A stretch of DNA of 64,000 nt from Acidimicrobiales bacterium MED-G01 (GCA_002457435.1 NTLA01000007.1:1-64000); one strand, 5' to 3'. Positions 53,510-62,764 are shown, counted from the stretch's first letter. Translations and numbers: made by a program. Notes: a model not told the origin generated them from the letters alone.

Positions 53510-54540
53510 CTCGGACGAGAGTCTCGACGTCGGCGTTGAGATCTTTGATACTCCTCGATCTCGTCACTCAGTTCATGCACCTCGCGGCATAACTCCAGAT
53601 ATGAATGCAAACGACCTGCGTTTATTTGCTTGTTGTTGCATGCTGCCGTTACTGCACACCCAGGTTCGTCCCTATGGCTGCAGTCAGCGAACTTGCAGTT
53701 CACTGCAGCTTCGGCAATTTCGTTAAAGACTTCGTCCAGCCCAGCATCGTCCCAGATCTGGACCTCTCTCAAACCCGGTGTGTCTATCACCACTCCATGT
53801 TCAGCCACGAGCAACTCTCGGCGGACTGTGGTGTGACGCCCTAATCCTTCTTTATCGACTGATCCCGTGACAAGCATCGGGTCACCTACAAGTTGATTCA
53901 CCAGCGTCGATTTTCCGACGCCAGATGCTCCGGTCACGGCAAGAGTGGCACCACCATCTAACAACTTGACTACCTCAGTCAACTCTTCGCTTTTATGCGC
54001 GTCCGTCAGCAAAATGGGGCATCGAACACCTCGTTCTACGAGTTGTTCTCGGATCTCTTCAGCACCTCCAAGATCACTCTTGTTAACAATGACAACGGGC
54101 GATACACCCCCTCCTTCGGCAGTCACTAGGTACCGCTCAATCAAGTGTTCATCTAGGTCTTGGTCAGTGGAGACAACCACGGCGAGGACATCGATGTTGG
54201 CTCCAACTACTTGAGGTACTGGAGCGGTGCCTGATGCTCGTCGAAGCACACGTGAGCGCCTCGGCAAGACTTCGGTGATGCCAACCCGTCGATTATCAAT
54301 CGGGTTCAACGTATGGCTCACCCAATCTCCAACTGCCGGATAGTCAGTTGGGTCGTGAGCTTGCTCTCGCAATGATGTATCTAAAATCGCTTCATGTGAG
54401 CCGGAAGGACCAAGCAACTCGTAAGCACCTCGGTGTTCGACAACCACCCTGCTCATTCCCTGATCCTCTCGCAGGTCGGGGTGCGCTGTTTCTTGTCTCC
54501 TCCAGCCCAACAAGTCAAGCGGCGTACCGGCGCTACTCAC
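53506..54540 (-). CDS. rsgA: Ribosome small subunit-dependent GTPase RsgA
   Basis: A 344-residue circularly permuted GTPase that checks late 30S assembly. Order: an OB-fold N-terminal domain, then G4 NKSD, then G1 GASGVGKS, then G3 DTPG, and a C-terminal zinc knuckle with CKFADCSHRDEPGC. An N-terminal extension (LDLLGWRRQ) fits many actinobacterial homologues. The start is GTG at 54540, overlapping the end of the binding-protein gene by eight bases. The overlap suggests co-translation with an unrelated transporter component. Confidence 0.95.
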   Translation of the reverse strand: MSSAGTPLDLLGWRRQETAHPDLREDQGMSRVVVEHRGAYELLGPSGSHEAILDTSLREQAHDPTDYPAVGDWVSHTLNPIDNRRVGITEVLPRRSRVLRRASGTAPVPQVVGANIDVLAVVVSTDQDLDEHLIERYLVTAEGGGVSPVVIVNKSDLGGAEEIREQLVERGVRCPILLTDAHKSEELTEVVKLLDGGATLAVTGASGVGKSTLVNQLVGDPMLVTGSVDKEGLGRHTTVRRELLVAEHGVVIDTPGLREVQIWDDAGLDEVFNEIAEAAVNCKFADCSHRDEPGCAVTAACNNKQINAGRLHSYLELCREVHELSDEIEEYQRSQRRRRDSRPS

Positions 54541-56332
54541 CGGATAACCAGACGTCTGACCAGCGACCCACCCCTGCTACCTGACCATAAACCTCATTAC
54601 CATTCGGTAATTGCCAGTAGCCCAGTCCTTTGGTTCCCGGGTGCCCTATGACCGCCGACTGCGCGTGGGACAGGTAGATCATGGGCATTTGTTCTGTCAG
54701 CATCAACATGATCTGCTCAACCGCAGCTTGGCGCACAGTCTCAACTGAACTTGAATGCAGCATTTCGACAAAGGTGGTCAAGGGCTCGTTGTGAAGATTG
54801 CTGACATTCAGCGGTGAGGTCCGGATAGGTCCGAACAGTGGGCCAAACATCATCGCCGGGTCAGACTCGCCACCTACTCGCCAACAGGTCGCCATGAAAT
54901 CACCACTGAAACCCGGTCGATCTGTCACCGACCCTAAGACTCTTTGGATCAAACCGCTCCGCGTAACAGTTTCAGTTTCAACTTCAACAAATCCCGTTGC
55001 TTCCCACTGGCGCGCTAGCTCTCGAATCATGGACGACATATGAATGTCGTCGGTGCACTGAAGGTCAATCGAAATCTGTGAACCCGGTGCGCGTCTATCG
55101 GACCGGTCTTCGTCGTTGACGTAGGCCGCTAATAGCTGTTTCGCTCCGGCTACGTCCGAATCTGGCCATGTCTCAGCTACCAAGCTCGACCACCAGCGGC
55201 TTTGGGGAGCAAACCACTGGGTAGCCGGTTCGCCAGCACCGGCACCGAGCGAGGCTTTAATCAATACATCTTGGTTTGTCGACATTTGAAGCGCCCGTCT
55301 GACGCGAACATCGTCGACGGGCGACTGCACCGTGTTAAACAACACCACACCAACATTGTCCTCATTTCGGGATATGACAGTTAATTCAAGGTCTCGAGCC
55401 CGAGAAATAGCCAACGTTGAGCGAGAATGCGCAAAATCTGCATCGCCGCGTTGGACCGACTGGATTCGTTCTTGTTCGTCCAAGACTTCACGAAAAATCA
55501 ATTCATCGAGGTAAGGCAACGATTTCCCGTCAGCCGCTGTTCTCCAGTATTCGCTATTTGCTGACAGCTTGACTGGCTGGCCAATTTCCCATGGTTCCAT
55601 GATGAAAGGCCCAGTCCCAACAGGACTACGTATAAATGCGGAGGGGTCAACTCTCGCTGCTTCTATCGAAAAAACTCGGCCTATCGGCCCAGCTAAGACA
55701 ATATCTAGTGCGGGATTCGGTTCAGCTAAGTCGAACATCAAACGATGATCATCAATCACAGTGACCGCATTAATACGAGCATCACGCAACAGTCCTCGGG
55801 TCACTTCACCCTTTTTCAGGAACTCTTCGTATCCCTCTTTTATTACCTGGGCCGTAACTGGTTGGTCATCGGTAAATGTGAGACCTTTACGCAAAGTAAT
55901 GGTCCAATTGAGCATCGTCGGATTGGGTTCCACCTGCTCTGCTAACCAAGGAGCGGTTGAGCCATCGGGGAGAACTACGGTGATGGTTTCGAGCACTTGG
56001 TCAAGAACGTTGCGACACGACCATGCGCATACGTGATCCCAAGGAGTCCAACCAGTGATCGGCGTAGGGTCGCCGGCGATGAGTATGGTCGCTGAACCAC
56101 CTGGCCGCGTGGCTGGGGAGTCGTGACCGGTCTTATCTTCGACTGTTTCCTGATTTATCTGAGCGTCACTTTGTTCAAGCTCAGTTGTTGAAGTGAGCGG
56201 TGGTTCGAGTAGCGAAGGATTTGGGTCTCGAGTGACTTGCGGACCGTCCGGGCCACAAGCAGATAAGAGAGTTAAGGCGCTCAAAAATACGCAAGCGACG
56301 CGATGGATGCGACTCAATATTTTTCTCGCCAC
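54533..56332 (-). CDS. ABC transporter substrate-binding lipoprotein, family 5 (oligopeptide/nickel type)
   Basis: A 599-residue lipoprotein. The signal ends in LLSAC. The family 5 fold is recognised by WTITLRKGLTFTDDQPVTAQVIKEGYEEFL, PVGTGPFIMEPWEIGQPVKLSANSEYW and RVRRALQMSTNQDVLI in successive blocks. It binds a peptide or other solute outside the membrane; no matching permease or ATPase genes are adjacent. The start is GTG at 56332, overlapping the thioesterase gene by 19 bases, and its end overlaps rsgA. It belongs to the minus-strand run downstream of the B12 genes. Confidence 0.9.
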   Translation of the reverse strand: MARKILSRIHRVACVFLSALTLLSACGPDGPQVTRDPNPSLLEPPLTSTTELEQSDAQINQETVEDKTGHDSPATRPGGSATILIAGDPTPITGWTPWDHVCAWSCRNVLDQVLETITVVLPDGSTAPWLAEQVEPNPTMLNWTITLRKGLTFTDDQPVTAQVIKEGYEEFLKKGEVTRGLLRDARINAVTVIDDHRLMFDLAEPNPALDIVLAGPIGRVFSIEAARVDPSAFIRSPVGTGPFIMEPWEIGQPVKLSANSEYWRTAADGKSLPYLDELIFREVLDEQERIQSVQRGDADFAHSRSTLAISRARDLELTVISRNEDNVGVVLFNTVQSPVDDVRVRRALQMSTNQDVLIKASLGAGAGEPATQWFAPQSRWWSSLVAETWPDSDVAGAKQLLAAYVNDEDRSDRRAPGSQISIDLQCTDDIHMSSMIRELARQWEATGFVEVETETVTRSGLIQRVLGSVTDRPGFSGDFMATCWRVGGESDPAMMFGPLFGPIRTSPLNVSNLHNEPLTTFVEMLHSSSVETVRQAAVEQIMLMLTEQMPMIYLSHAQSAVIGHPGTKGLGYWQLPNGNEVYGQVAGVGRWSDVWLSGE

Positions 56333-56793
56333 TCATTTGGCCAAACGCCGAGCCCTAATAGCCATTCGTCGGTTCTGTAGGTGGTACCGGTTGCACTCGC
56401 TATTAGCCGGTCGTTGACCGTCAGTTCGACTCTATGGTGAGCGAACCGTCTGGTGCGGCTGATTTCAGATGCCGTGGCTGTAATCATGTCACCGGGTCGC
56501 ACTCCTCGGTGATAGGAGATGTCAATTTGGGTGGCTACCGATTGGCGTCCGTAACCGTTTGACGCGAAGGACATGGCTATGTCCCCGAGGCTGAACATGA
56601 TTCCTCCGTGCCCGCCACCCAGAAAATTAGTGTGGGCGACTTCAATGGTTGCTTGCACGCAGGCATTCCCGGGGGACCACGTCAACAACTCGGCACCTAA
56701 CTGGTCCATCAGCGGATCTGAGCGAAACAATTCATCAAGCTGCTGGCGGGCGTTCTCGGGAAGTTCATCGATGTTATTCGGCACAGAGTTCAC
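56314..56793 (-). CDS. PaaI-type hotdog-fold thioesterase
   Basis: A 159-residue single hotdog-domain protein. The segment HTNFLGGGHGGIMFSLGDIAMSFASN carries the catalytic Asn/Asp-type region of PaaI thioesterases, which hydrolyse acyl- or phenylacetyl-CoA thioesters. Substrate is unknown. GTG at 56793 has GGGAGG four bases upstream. It follows cobS by 20 bases and overlaps the binding-protein gene. Confidence 0.88.
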   Translation of the reverse strand: MNSVPNNIDELPENARQQLDELFRSDPLMDQLGAELLTWSPGNACVQATIEVAHTNFLGGGHGGIMFSLGDIAMSFASNGYGRQSVATQIDISYHRGVRPGDMITATASEISRTRRFAHHRVELTVNDRLIASATGTTYRTDEWLLGLGVWPNEWREKY

Positions 56794-56812
56794 GGTACCT
56801 CCCTAAAGGTTG

Positions 56813-57565
56813 CTACGAACAGGCACATACCTGACTATTAAGAACTGCAGCACCCACTAATACGCTTGTTTGTGATAGCTGTGCGATTGCCCCAAGGCTG
56901 TCTCCCACTACTCCCCCGATTGCGCGATGAGACCAGGCCCAGGTAAGCAAAGCAGCCGGCAACGCAAAGACAATTAGAAGAAGACCTTCGGTGCCGTTTA
57001 GCAAAATAACCATCCCAACAACAAGAGCTATTCCCGCTATGCCCCGAATGCGGCTGAGATCCGCCAAATAGTCGGCTCCCAATCCTTCCTTGGGGGTGTT
57101 CCGAGCGAGAACCATCACCCCTACCGCTGACGCTCTTCCTATCCCATGCGCTGTGACCAGAGATATCAGACCACTAGTCGGAAGCAAGGTGGCTAGCGCG
57201 GCAATGTCTAAGAACAGGACCAGAACGAGGGCGCTGGTTCCATAGGTACCCAACCGCGAGTCCTTCAAAATCTCAAACCGACGTTCGACAGTGGTACCTC
57301 CCGCGAAAGCGTCGGCACTATCAGCTAGCCCGTCGAGATGCAAAGCACCCGTTATGGCTGTTCCAAAAGAGACAGCTACCGCAGCGGAGACAGTTGCTGG
57401 AAGCACTTGAGATGCAAGCGCGTAAACCACCCCAACTAGAAAGCCCACTACTGCACCGACCGTCGGAAACCATGGGACGGCCCGGGACAGCGGAGGGGGG
57501 CCTTTTCGACCAACGCCAACTGGAATTCTCGTCAAAAAAACAATCGCGGCCCGCAGCGACCTCAC
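56813..57565 (-). CDS. cobS: Adenosylcobinamide-GDP ribazoletransferase (cobalamin synthase)
   Basis: A 250-residue polytopic membrane protein joining alpha-ribazole to adenosylcobinamide-GDP, the final assembly step. FLTRIPVG at the start and GALHLDGLADSADAFAGG with acidic residues are the family signatures, plus KDSRLGTYG. The GTG start overlaps the cobT stop by four bases (GTGA). It closes the cobO-U-T-S salvage block. Confidence 0.95.
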   Translation of the reverse strand: MRSLRAAIVFLTRIPVGVGRKGPPPLSRAVPWFPTVGAVVGFLVGVVYALASQVLPATVSAAVAVSFGTAITGALHLDGLADSADAFAGGTTVERRFEILKDSRLGTYGTSALVLVLFLDIAALATLLPTSGLISLVTAHGIGRASAVGVMVLARNTPKEGLGADYLADLSRIRGIAGIALVVGMVILLNGTEGLLLIVFALPAALLTWAWSHRAIGGVVGDSLGAIAQLSQTSVLVGAAVLNSQVCACS

Positions 57566-58557
57566 GACTCAGAACCAAAAAATTCTGTGAAAGTTGGCAC
57601 TTCGGTCGCTGCGGCACAGGCCATGGAAATCAACGGTATAACGGCAGCACCGCCAGAAGCTTCTCCGAGTCGGAAGTCTAGATCGAGTAATGGTTCCAGA
57701 CCGATGAACTTCAGGAGTTGACGGTGACCTATTTCGGCCGACTGATGCGCGGCGATGCAGTGGTCAAGAGCAAGCGGGTCGCACGCGTAGAGGGGAGCTG
57801 CTCCAGCGGCCACAACGAAACCGTCGAGCACCACTGCGATTTTCCGACGCCTAGCCTCGATGATCGCCCCGGAAATAGCGACAATTTCAGCTCCACCTAG
57901 TTCTCGCAAAATTTCTTCCGGACTGGCACCCGCAATCCGCTTCACCGCATGTTGAACGGCTTCTCTTTTGCGGCGTAAACCGTCGTCATCGACGCCGGTC
58001 CCGCGACCCACCCAATCCGATGTGTCTCCGCCAAGAAGCGCACACGATATTGCTGCAGACGAAGTGGTGTTACCAATTCCCATTTCGCCAAGCACGAGTA
58101 GGTCGCTGTCGATGTCTTTCACTGCTTGACGTCCGCTTTCAAACGCTTCCAAAAAGCGCTCTTCAGACATTGCTGGCTCGAATCTTATATCTGCAGTGGC
58201 TCTACCTATCCCAACGTCGATAGCGGTCACCTCCGCACCAGATATTCGAGCAAAGGCGTTTATGGTTGACAAACCAGCCTCGAAAGCGGTCATCATTGCT
58301 TCAGTGACCGAAGGCGGGTAAGCGCTGACTCCCGCGCTTGCGACACCGTGATCGGCGGCAAAGATCAGAATTTTGGGTCTCTGAACCTGCGGCGTAAGTG
58401 ATCCTTGCCACCCAGCCATAAAGACCGCTATTTCATCAAGTCGTTTCAGCGCCCCGCTCGGTCTGAGTATGTCGGCAAGTCGTTCTTCTAGCGCGCTTCG
58501 CGCGTCATTGTCGGGCCTCGTTAGGTCCTCCAGGGAGGCGGGAATGGGGTTTGTCAT
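57562..58557 (-). CDS. cobT: Nicotinate-nucleotide-dimethylbenzimidazole phosphoribosyltransferase
   Basis: A 331-residue enzyme activating the lower-ligand base for cobalamin. Key segments are IFAADHGVASAGVSAYP, LVLGEMGIGNTTSSAAI, IVAISGAIIEARRRKIAVVLDGF and the C-terminal RLGEASGGAAVIPL with the catalytic Glu region. It overlaps cobU (ATGA) upstream and cobS downstream. Its presence implies that the cell attaches an imported or salvaged base. Confidence 0.96.
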   Translation of the reverse strand: MTNPIPASLEDLTRPDNDARSALEERLADILRPSGALKRLDEIAVFMAGWQGSLTPQVQRPKILIFAADHGVASAGVSAYPPSVTEAMMTAFEAGLSTINAFARISGAEVTAIDVGIGRATADIRFEPAMSEERFLEAFESGRQAVKDIDSDLLVLGEMGIGNTTSSAAISCALLGGDTSDWVGRGTGVDDDGLRRKREAVQHAVKRIAGASPEEILRELGGAEIVAISGAIIEARRRKIAVVLDGFVVAAGAAPLYACDPLALDHCIAAHQSAEIGHRQLLKFIGLEPLLDLDFRLGEASGGAAVIPLISMACAAATEVPTFTEFFGSES

Positions 58558-59117
58558 AGCAAATCTTCAATATTTTGGAGTTTCGTTACTTGCCCCATGG
58601 ACGCGAACAACGTCAACCCGGCCTGTCTGGCGATCAACTGATTTACGCGTCCCAACGTGTCACGGTATCGACGCGCTAACTCATTATCGGGGACAATGCC
58701 GAGCCCTACTTCATTAGTTACGACGACAGAGGGAGATTCTCTTTGGCCTAAGAATTCGGACAGGGTCGCTGCCGCTTCCTCAACTTTCTCGACTTGAAAC
58801 CCTCGAAGAAGCAAATTCGAGATCCACATCGTCACACAATCAATGATCACTAAGGAGTCTTCAGCGACTCCGCGAATATCAGAAGCCACCTCAACTGGAG
58901 ATTCCATGGTGGTCCAGCTTGCGGGCCGCTCGCGGCGATGTCTTGCTATTCGTTCTGTCATATCTTCATCACCAGCAGTTGCGGTTGCGACGAAGCACAC
59001 CTGACCTAGCCAAGCTTCTCCGATCTTTTGTGCCAAGGCGCTCTTGCCACTCCGCGCCCCTCCGGTAATAACCGTTAACCCGCTCGGAATCGAAATATCG
59101 CCATTATCAACCCTCAA
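58554..59117 (-). CDS. cobU: Adenosylcobinamide kinase/adenosylcobinamide-phosphate guanylyltransferase
   Basis: A 187-residue bifunctional enzyme. The P-loop is GGARSGKSALAQ, the guanylylated histidine lies in ERIARHRRERPASW, and VVTNEVGLGIVPDNELARRYRD is a conserved family block. TTG at 59117 overlaps the cobO stop (TTGA) by four bases. It acts between cobinamide adenosylation and the CobS step. Confidence 0.95.
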   Translation of the reverse strand: MRVDNGDISIPSGLTVITGGARSGKSALAQKIGEAWLGQVCFVATATAGDEDMTERIARHRRERPASWTTMESPVEVASDIRGVAEDSLVIIDCVTMWISNLLLRGFQVEKVEEAAATLSEFLGQRESPSVVVTNEVGLGIVPDNELARRYRDTLGRVNQLIARQAGLTLFASMGQVTKLQNIEDLL

Positions 59118-59683
59118 TAGTCGATGCCTTTTTTAGCGACGATGCCCTTCTCATAAGCGTGCTTCACGTTGTGCATTTCGGTGACTGTGTCGGCAATCTC
59201 CACAAACTCCGGCGGCGCGTCACGGCCTGTCATCACAATGTTGGTTTTCTCAGGGCGGCCAATTACTGCGGACACAAGTTCTTCTTTAGATATCCATCCC
59301 CAATTAGCGGGATAAGTCACTTCGTCGAGAACGACAAGTTGGTATTCGCCACTTGCAATGCAATTTTTTGCGTGAGCCCATGCAACCTGAGCTACTGCCT
59401 CATCTTCAGAAAGATCTTCCGACTCCCAGCTGAAACCTTCACCAATCGCCCACCAGTCGACACCTAGTTTTTCACGACACACGCTCTCTTCGCCGGTGTT
59501 CCAATTACCGGACTTCAAGAACTGGATGACCGCAACGTTCCAATTTCTAGCAACGGATCGGATCACAACCCCAAACGCTGAAGACGACTTACCTTTCCCA
59601 TCGCCCGTATTAACAATCACCAACGAGGCAGCTCTCTTCTGAGTTTGCACATCGGGGGGCTGAGTCGGCGGGGTTTCGCTCAT
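59114..59683 (-). CDS. cobO: Corrinoid adenosyltransferase (CobO/BtuR type)
   Basis: A 189-residue enzyme adding the 5'-deoxyadenosyl group to cobalamin or cobinamide. The P-loop is GDGKGKSSSAFG, followed by QFLKSGNWNTGE, VLDEVTYPANWGW and VMTGRDAPPEFVEIADTVTEM in the family order. The ATG at 59683 has AAGGAG eight bases upstream and overlaps the btuD stop (TGATG). It also overlaps cobU by four bases. Confidence 0.96.
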   Translation of the reverse strand: MSETPPTQPPDVQTQKRAASLVIVNTGDGKGKSSSAFGVVIRSVARNWNVAVIQFLKSGNWNTGEESVCREKLGVDWWAIGEGFSWESEDLSEDEAVAQVAWAHAKNCIASGEYQLVVLDEVTYPANWGWISKEELVSAVIGRPEKTNIVMTGRDAPPEFVEIADTVTEMHNVKHAYEKGIVAKKGIDY

Positions 59684-60465
59684 CAAGGATTCTCCTTCGA
59701 GACACTCGGTACCACTACAAGGTGATCATCAACCTGAAGCACTTTCACCTGAGCGCCGTACAGCTCTGATAATCGAATTGGGTCCAAAACTTCAGCCGGC
59801 TTGCCTTCAACCGCTATGCGACCTTTAGACATCAGAATTATTCGGTCGCTGTACTGACTCGCCAGCGTGAGGTCATGCATAGTCATAACGACCGTGACCT
59901 GGTGTTCTTCTCGCAGTAGTCGAATTCGATCCAAGGCCTGTTGCTGATGACCTAGGTCCAGTGCGGTTGTCGGTTCATCCAGGAAAACTATTGGTGTCGC
60001 TTGCGCAATGGCTCGAGCAAGATGGCACCGCTGCAGCTCGCCACCACTTAATGATTCAAGCGTTCGTTGTCCCATGCTCGACAGATCAAATTGCTCTAGT
60101 ACCTGTTCAACTAGGCGAAAATCGTGAGAACCCTCCATTCCGAGAAAAGGGAGGTGAGGTGTCCTGCCAAGCAGGACATAACTATTAACCGTCATCCCAG
60201 GTGGAATTTCAGGATGCTGAGGCACGTACGCGAGCAGTCGGGCTCTTTCCCGGAGCGTTAAATCGGTGATGTTTCGTCCGTCTATCGAGAGGCTGCCTGA
60301 AGCCTTCTGTAACCCAGCCATTACCGATAGCAATGTGGTCTTTCCGGCACCATTAGGGCCCACTATCGATACCCACTCGCCGGTGTTAACTGAGAGCGAA
60401 ACATCACTCAGGATCGGCACGTCCTCTATGCGTACTCCGACTTCGTTAACCACAAATAGGTTCAT
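59683..60465 (-). CDS. btuD: Cobalamin ABC transporter ATPase (BtuD/FepC family)
   Basis: A 260-residue ABC ATPase. Walker A is GPNGAGKTTLL, signature LSGGELQRCHLARAIAQ and Walker B VFLDEPTTALDL, with the switch histidine in MHDLTLA. The family covers Fe-siderophore, haem and cobalamin importers; cobalamin is inferred from the riboswitch and the neighbouring cob genes. It overlaps btuC by four bases. Length and order are normal. Confidence 0.93.
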   Translation of the reverse strand: MNLFVVNEVGVRIEDVPILSDVSLSVNTGEWVSIVGPNGAGKTTLLSVMAGLQKASGSLSIDGRNITDLTLRERARLLAYVPQHPEIPPGMTVNSYVLLGRTPHLPFLGMEGSHDFRLVEQVLEQFDLSSMGQRTLESLSGGELQRCHLARAIAQATPIVFLDEPTTALDLGHQQQALDRIRLLREEHQVTVVMTMHDLTLASQYSDRIILMSKGRIAVEGKPAEVLDPIRLSELYGAQVKVLQVDDHLVVVPSVSKENP

Positions 60466-61550
60466 CCAAGTGTCCTCTTACTTGACCTCAACACGATCAC
60501 AAAGAATGGTGCACCGCAAAAGGCAGTTATGACGCCTATCGGGATCTCAGCTGGCGATGCAAGGCTTCGGCCTAGAAGGTCAACAAATACTAAGAATGCT
60601 GCCCCAAACAGAATCGAAAGAGGCAGAACGACCCGGTTACTAGCGCCTGCCACTAAGCGGACTGTGTGAGGGACGATGATGCCAACGAAGGCAATCAATC
60701 CGCTAACTGCAACGGCTGCGGCCGTACCTAGCGAAGCCGCACAGATAACAACCAACCTGACTAATTGAGGTCGTATCCCTAGCGAAGAAGCTTCAAGATC
60801 GCCGAGTCTCATGACATCTAGGATCCGGCGATAAACGAGAATCAACAATCCCGATGCAAACGCATAGGGCGCCAGTAGAGAAACTTCGTCCCAGGAAGCA
60901 GTATTGAGACGTCCCAAAATCCAGCTGTAAACCTGTCGTATCGTCTCAACATTTTGTTGTTGAATAAAAGTTTGAATGGCAGTTAGGAAGCTTGCAACCG
61001 CCACCCCGGCAAGTAAAAGCGCTGCGGGCGATCGTTGGGTTCCCGAGCTGTATCCCAACAGGTAAGTAAGCGCTACCGCTATTAGGGCGCCAACAAATGC
61101 CAGAAGTGGAACCAAATCGAAGGTACCTACCCCGTCACCAGAGCCGGTGACAATCGCGACCGTTGCTCCAAGACCGGCTCCCGCCGCGGCACCTAATAGA
61201 TATGGGTCTGCTAGCGGATTACGGAACACAGCTTGGTAACTAGCCCCGCTCAAGGCCAAGGTCCCGCCTACCAACGCCCCCAGTGCTACACGAGGAAGTC
61301 TGACCTCCCAAATTATGTTTTTTTGGATGGGTGACAGTCCACTATCAACCGAGATAAACGGCAAACGATCGAGTAACTCCTTCAAGGCATTGGTCCTATC
61401 GATATCTGCGGGACCAATCAACAACCCAGCACTTGCCGCAACAGCAACTGCCAAAAACCCAATTAAAAGACCAGGAACGCGAAATTTATCCGCCCCTACG
61501 CCCATCGGGCCGGGTGCGGCACCCCCACCGAGGAGCTGCCTAACGGGCAT
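60462..61550 (-). CDS. btuC: Cobalamin ABC transporter permease (FecCD/BtuC family)
   Basis: A 362-residue permease with about ten membrane helices. The segments IIWEVRLPRVALGALVGG, ALSGASYQAVFRNPLADPYLLGAAAGAGLGA and GLIAFVGIIVPHTVRLV are hallmarks of the FecCD family. The ATG at 61550 overlaps the end of btuF by 11 bases; ATG at 61505 is possible but less consistent with the family. Cobalamin specificity is inferred from context. Confidence 0.93.
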   Translation of the reverse strand: MPVRQLLGGGAAPGPMGVGADKFRVPGLLIGFLAVAVAASAGLLIGPADIDRTNALKELLDRLPFISVDSGLSPIQKNIIWEVRLPRVALGALVGGTLALSGASYQAVFRNPLADPYLLGAAAGAGLGATVAIVTGSGDGVGTFDLVPLLAFVGALIAVALTYLLGYSSGTQRSPAALLLAGVAVASFLTAIQTFIQQQNVETIRQVYSWILGRLNTASWDEVSLLAPYAFASGLLILVYRRILDVMRLGDLEASSLGIRPQLVRLVVICAASLGTAAAVAVSGLIAFVGIIVPHTVRLVAGASNRVVLPLSILFGAAFLVFVDLLGRSLASPAEIPIGVITAFCGAPFFVIVLRSSKRTLG

Positions 61551-62505
61551 TTACCGTCGCAACGGCATCTGCGACCGTTTCCAAAAAATCGATCAGCCGA
61601 GGGCCCCAACGGCTACTGATATCGCTATCCATTTCAAAGACATTTCCGTTGCGGACCGCTGACAGCTCAGACCAACCAGGACGAGCACTAATAGTGGCTA
61701 CCGATTGTGCACAGCATGTCGCGTCCGCGAAGAAAATAATATCTGGGTCGGCTTCAAGAATAAATTCTTCGCTTAGTTGGGGATAGCCCCAAGCAGTTCC
61801 ATCCTCATCAGCCGGATCAGCAATATTCTTAAGGCCCGTCATCGTGTAAATCTGTCCGATAAAAGTCGAACTCGTTACCGAATACAAGGTGTCATCAAGC
61901 TCGTGAAAATAGGTCAACGAGTCGGTGGGCATTTGAATGGCGTCGAGGATCTCCTCAATCTGCTCTCTCATCTGGTCAACGACCATTGAGGAACCTTCAC
62001 TGTTTCCGGTGATGTCGCCAATTTCCCCTAATTGACTGTAGACGTCCTCCAACTCAACGGCAGCAGCAGCCACGTAGACCGTTATGCCCAAAAGCTCGAG
62101 TTCTTCTTGCACCCCGGTGTCACTGAGGATCACCAGATCGGGTTCAAAAGAGGCAATTGCTTCAACGTTGGGGTTCCATCCGGATAGGTCATCGACGACG
62201 GGTGCCTGGGGAGGCCAGTAACTGTAATTATCAACCGCAATCACTTGTTCCCCGGCGCCAATAGCGAACAGCATCTCGGTAGCGGTGGGCGATAACGAAA
62301 CGATGGCTTCCGGGTAATCGATCACTAGATCAACGTCTTCAACTCCGTCAGGTTCTGCCGTTTCCTGATTTTCTGCCGGCATCTCAGTCTCAACCGAAAC
62401 TGTGGGCTCCAAGGTGACTGAGTTAGCACTCAGGTTCGTTGAGTCACTGTCACCGCAGGCAGCCAAGATCATCAGGCCACAGATCATGGATGTGATTTTT
62501 TTCAT
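61540..62505 (-). CDS. btuF: Cobalamin-binding lipoprotein (BtuF-like)
   Basis: A 321-residue periplasmic-binding lipoprotein of the BtuF/FhuD type. The signal ends in ILAAC, then an acidic linker precedes the domain with IVSLSPTATEMLFAIGAG, VDNYSYWPP and FEPDLVILSDTGVQEEL. FFADATCCAQS contains a Cys pair in the C-terminal lobe. The ATG at 62505 has CAGGAGA six bases upstream, the very sequence that the riboswitch can hide. It is the first gene of the B12 operon. Confidence 0.93.
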   Translation of the reverse strand: MKKITSMICGLMILAACGDSDSTNLSANSVTLEPTVSVETEMPAENQETAEPDGVEDVDLVIDYPEAIVSLSPTATEMLFAIGAGEQVIAVDNYSYWPPQAPVVDDLSGWNPNVEAIASFEPDLVILSDTGVQEELELLGITVYVAAAAVELEDVYSQLGEIGDITGNSEGSSMVVDQMREQIEEILDAIQMPTDSLTYFHELDDTLYSVTSSTFIGQIYTMTGLKNIADPADEDGTAWGYPQLSEEFILEADPDIIFFADATCCAQSVATISARPGWSELSAVRNGNVFEMDSDISSRWGPRLIDFLETVADAVATVNAR

Positions 62506-62550
62506 CGGGTTTCTCCTGTCGTCCGAGGGCGGAGCGGCAGGAGACCTGCC
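62506..62550 (-). promoter_or_regulatory. Riboswitch expression platform (Shine-Dalgarno sequestering)
   Basis: On the minus strand, GGCAGG-TCT-CCTGCC (62550-62536) can fold as a hairpin with a three-base loop. Its TCTCCTG part (62544-62538) is also exactly complementary to the btuF ribosome binding site CAGGAGA (62518-62512). The two pairings exclude each other, the classic layout of translational control. Confidence 0.7.
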
Positions 62551-62579
62551 ACACAACGCTTCTTCCTCGAGAATCGTCG

Positions 62580-62690
62580 TGCGAGGCATTGATTCAGGCG
62601 GCCGGACTCATTCTCCGAGGAGACATCACCGTTGCGGGACAGTGCCGGATTTTTACCGGACTTCGCTGCATCGCTGCACCGTACATAGGC
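62580..62690 (-). ncRNA. Cobalamin riboswitch aptamer
   Basis: On the minus strand the conserved core is seen in order. CCGGTAAAAATCCGGCACTG, followed by TCCCGCAACGGTGATG (62665-62624), is the B12-binding core with its pseudoknot region, and GAGTCCGGCCGCCTG (62609-62595) is the B12-box region at the 3' side. It lies in the 5' leader of btuF, upstream of the B12 uptake and salvage genes, which is the standard target. The exact outer limits are approximate. Confidence 0.88.
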
Positions 62691-62764
62691 CATGATATCT
62701 GTGCTGGTACAGGCAAGCTCGATTAAACACAACCATTCTCTGATTCCGAGAGGGGTATAGGAAT

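Noticed and set aside
62506..62589. Longer start for btuF at 62589
   Set aside because: It would translate part of the riboswitch platform; the signal peptide begins at the ATG 62505 right after the ribosome binding site.
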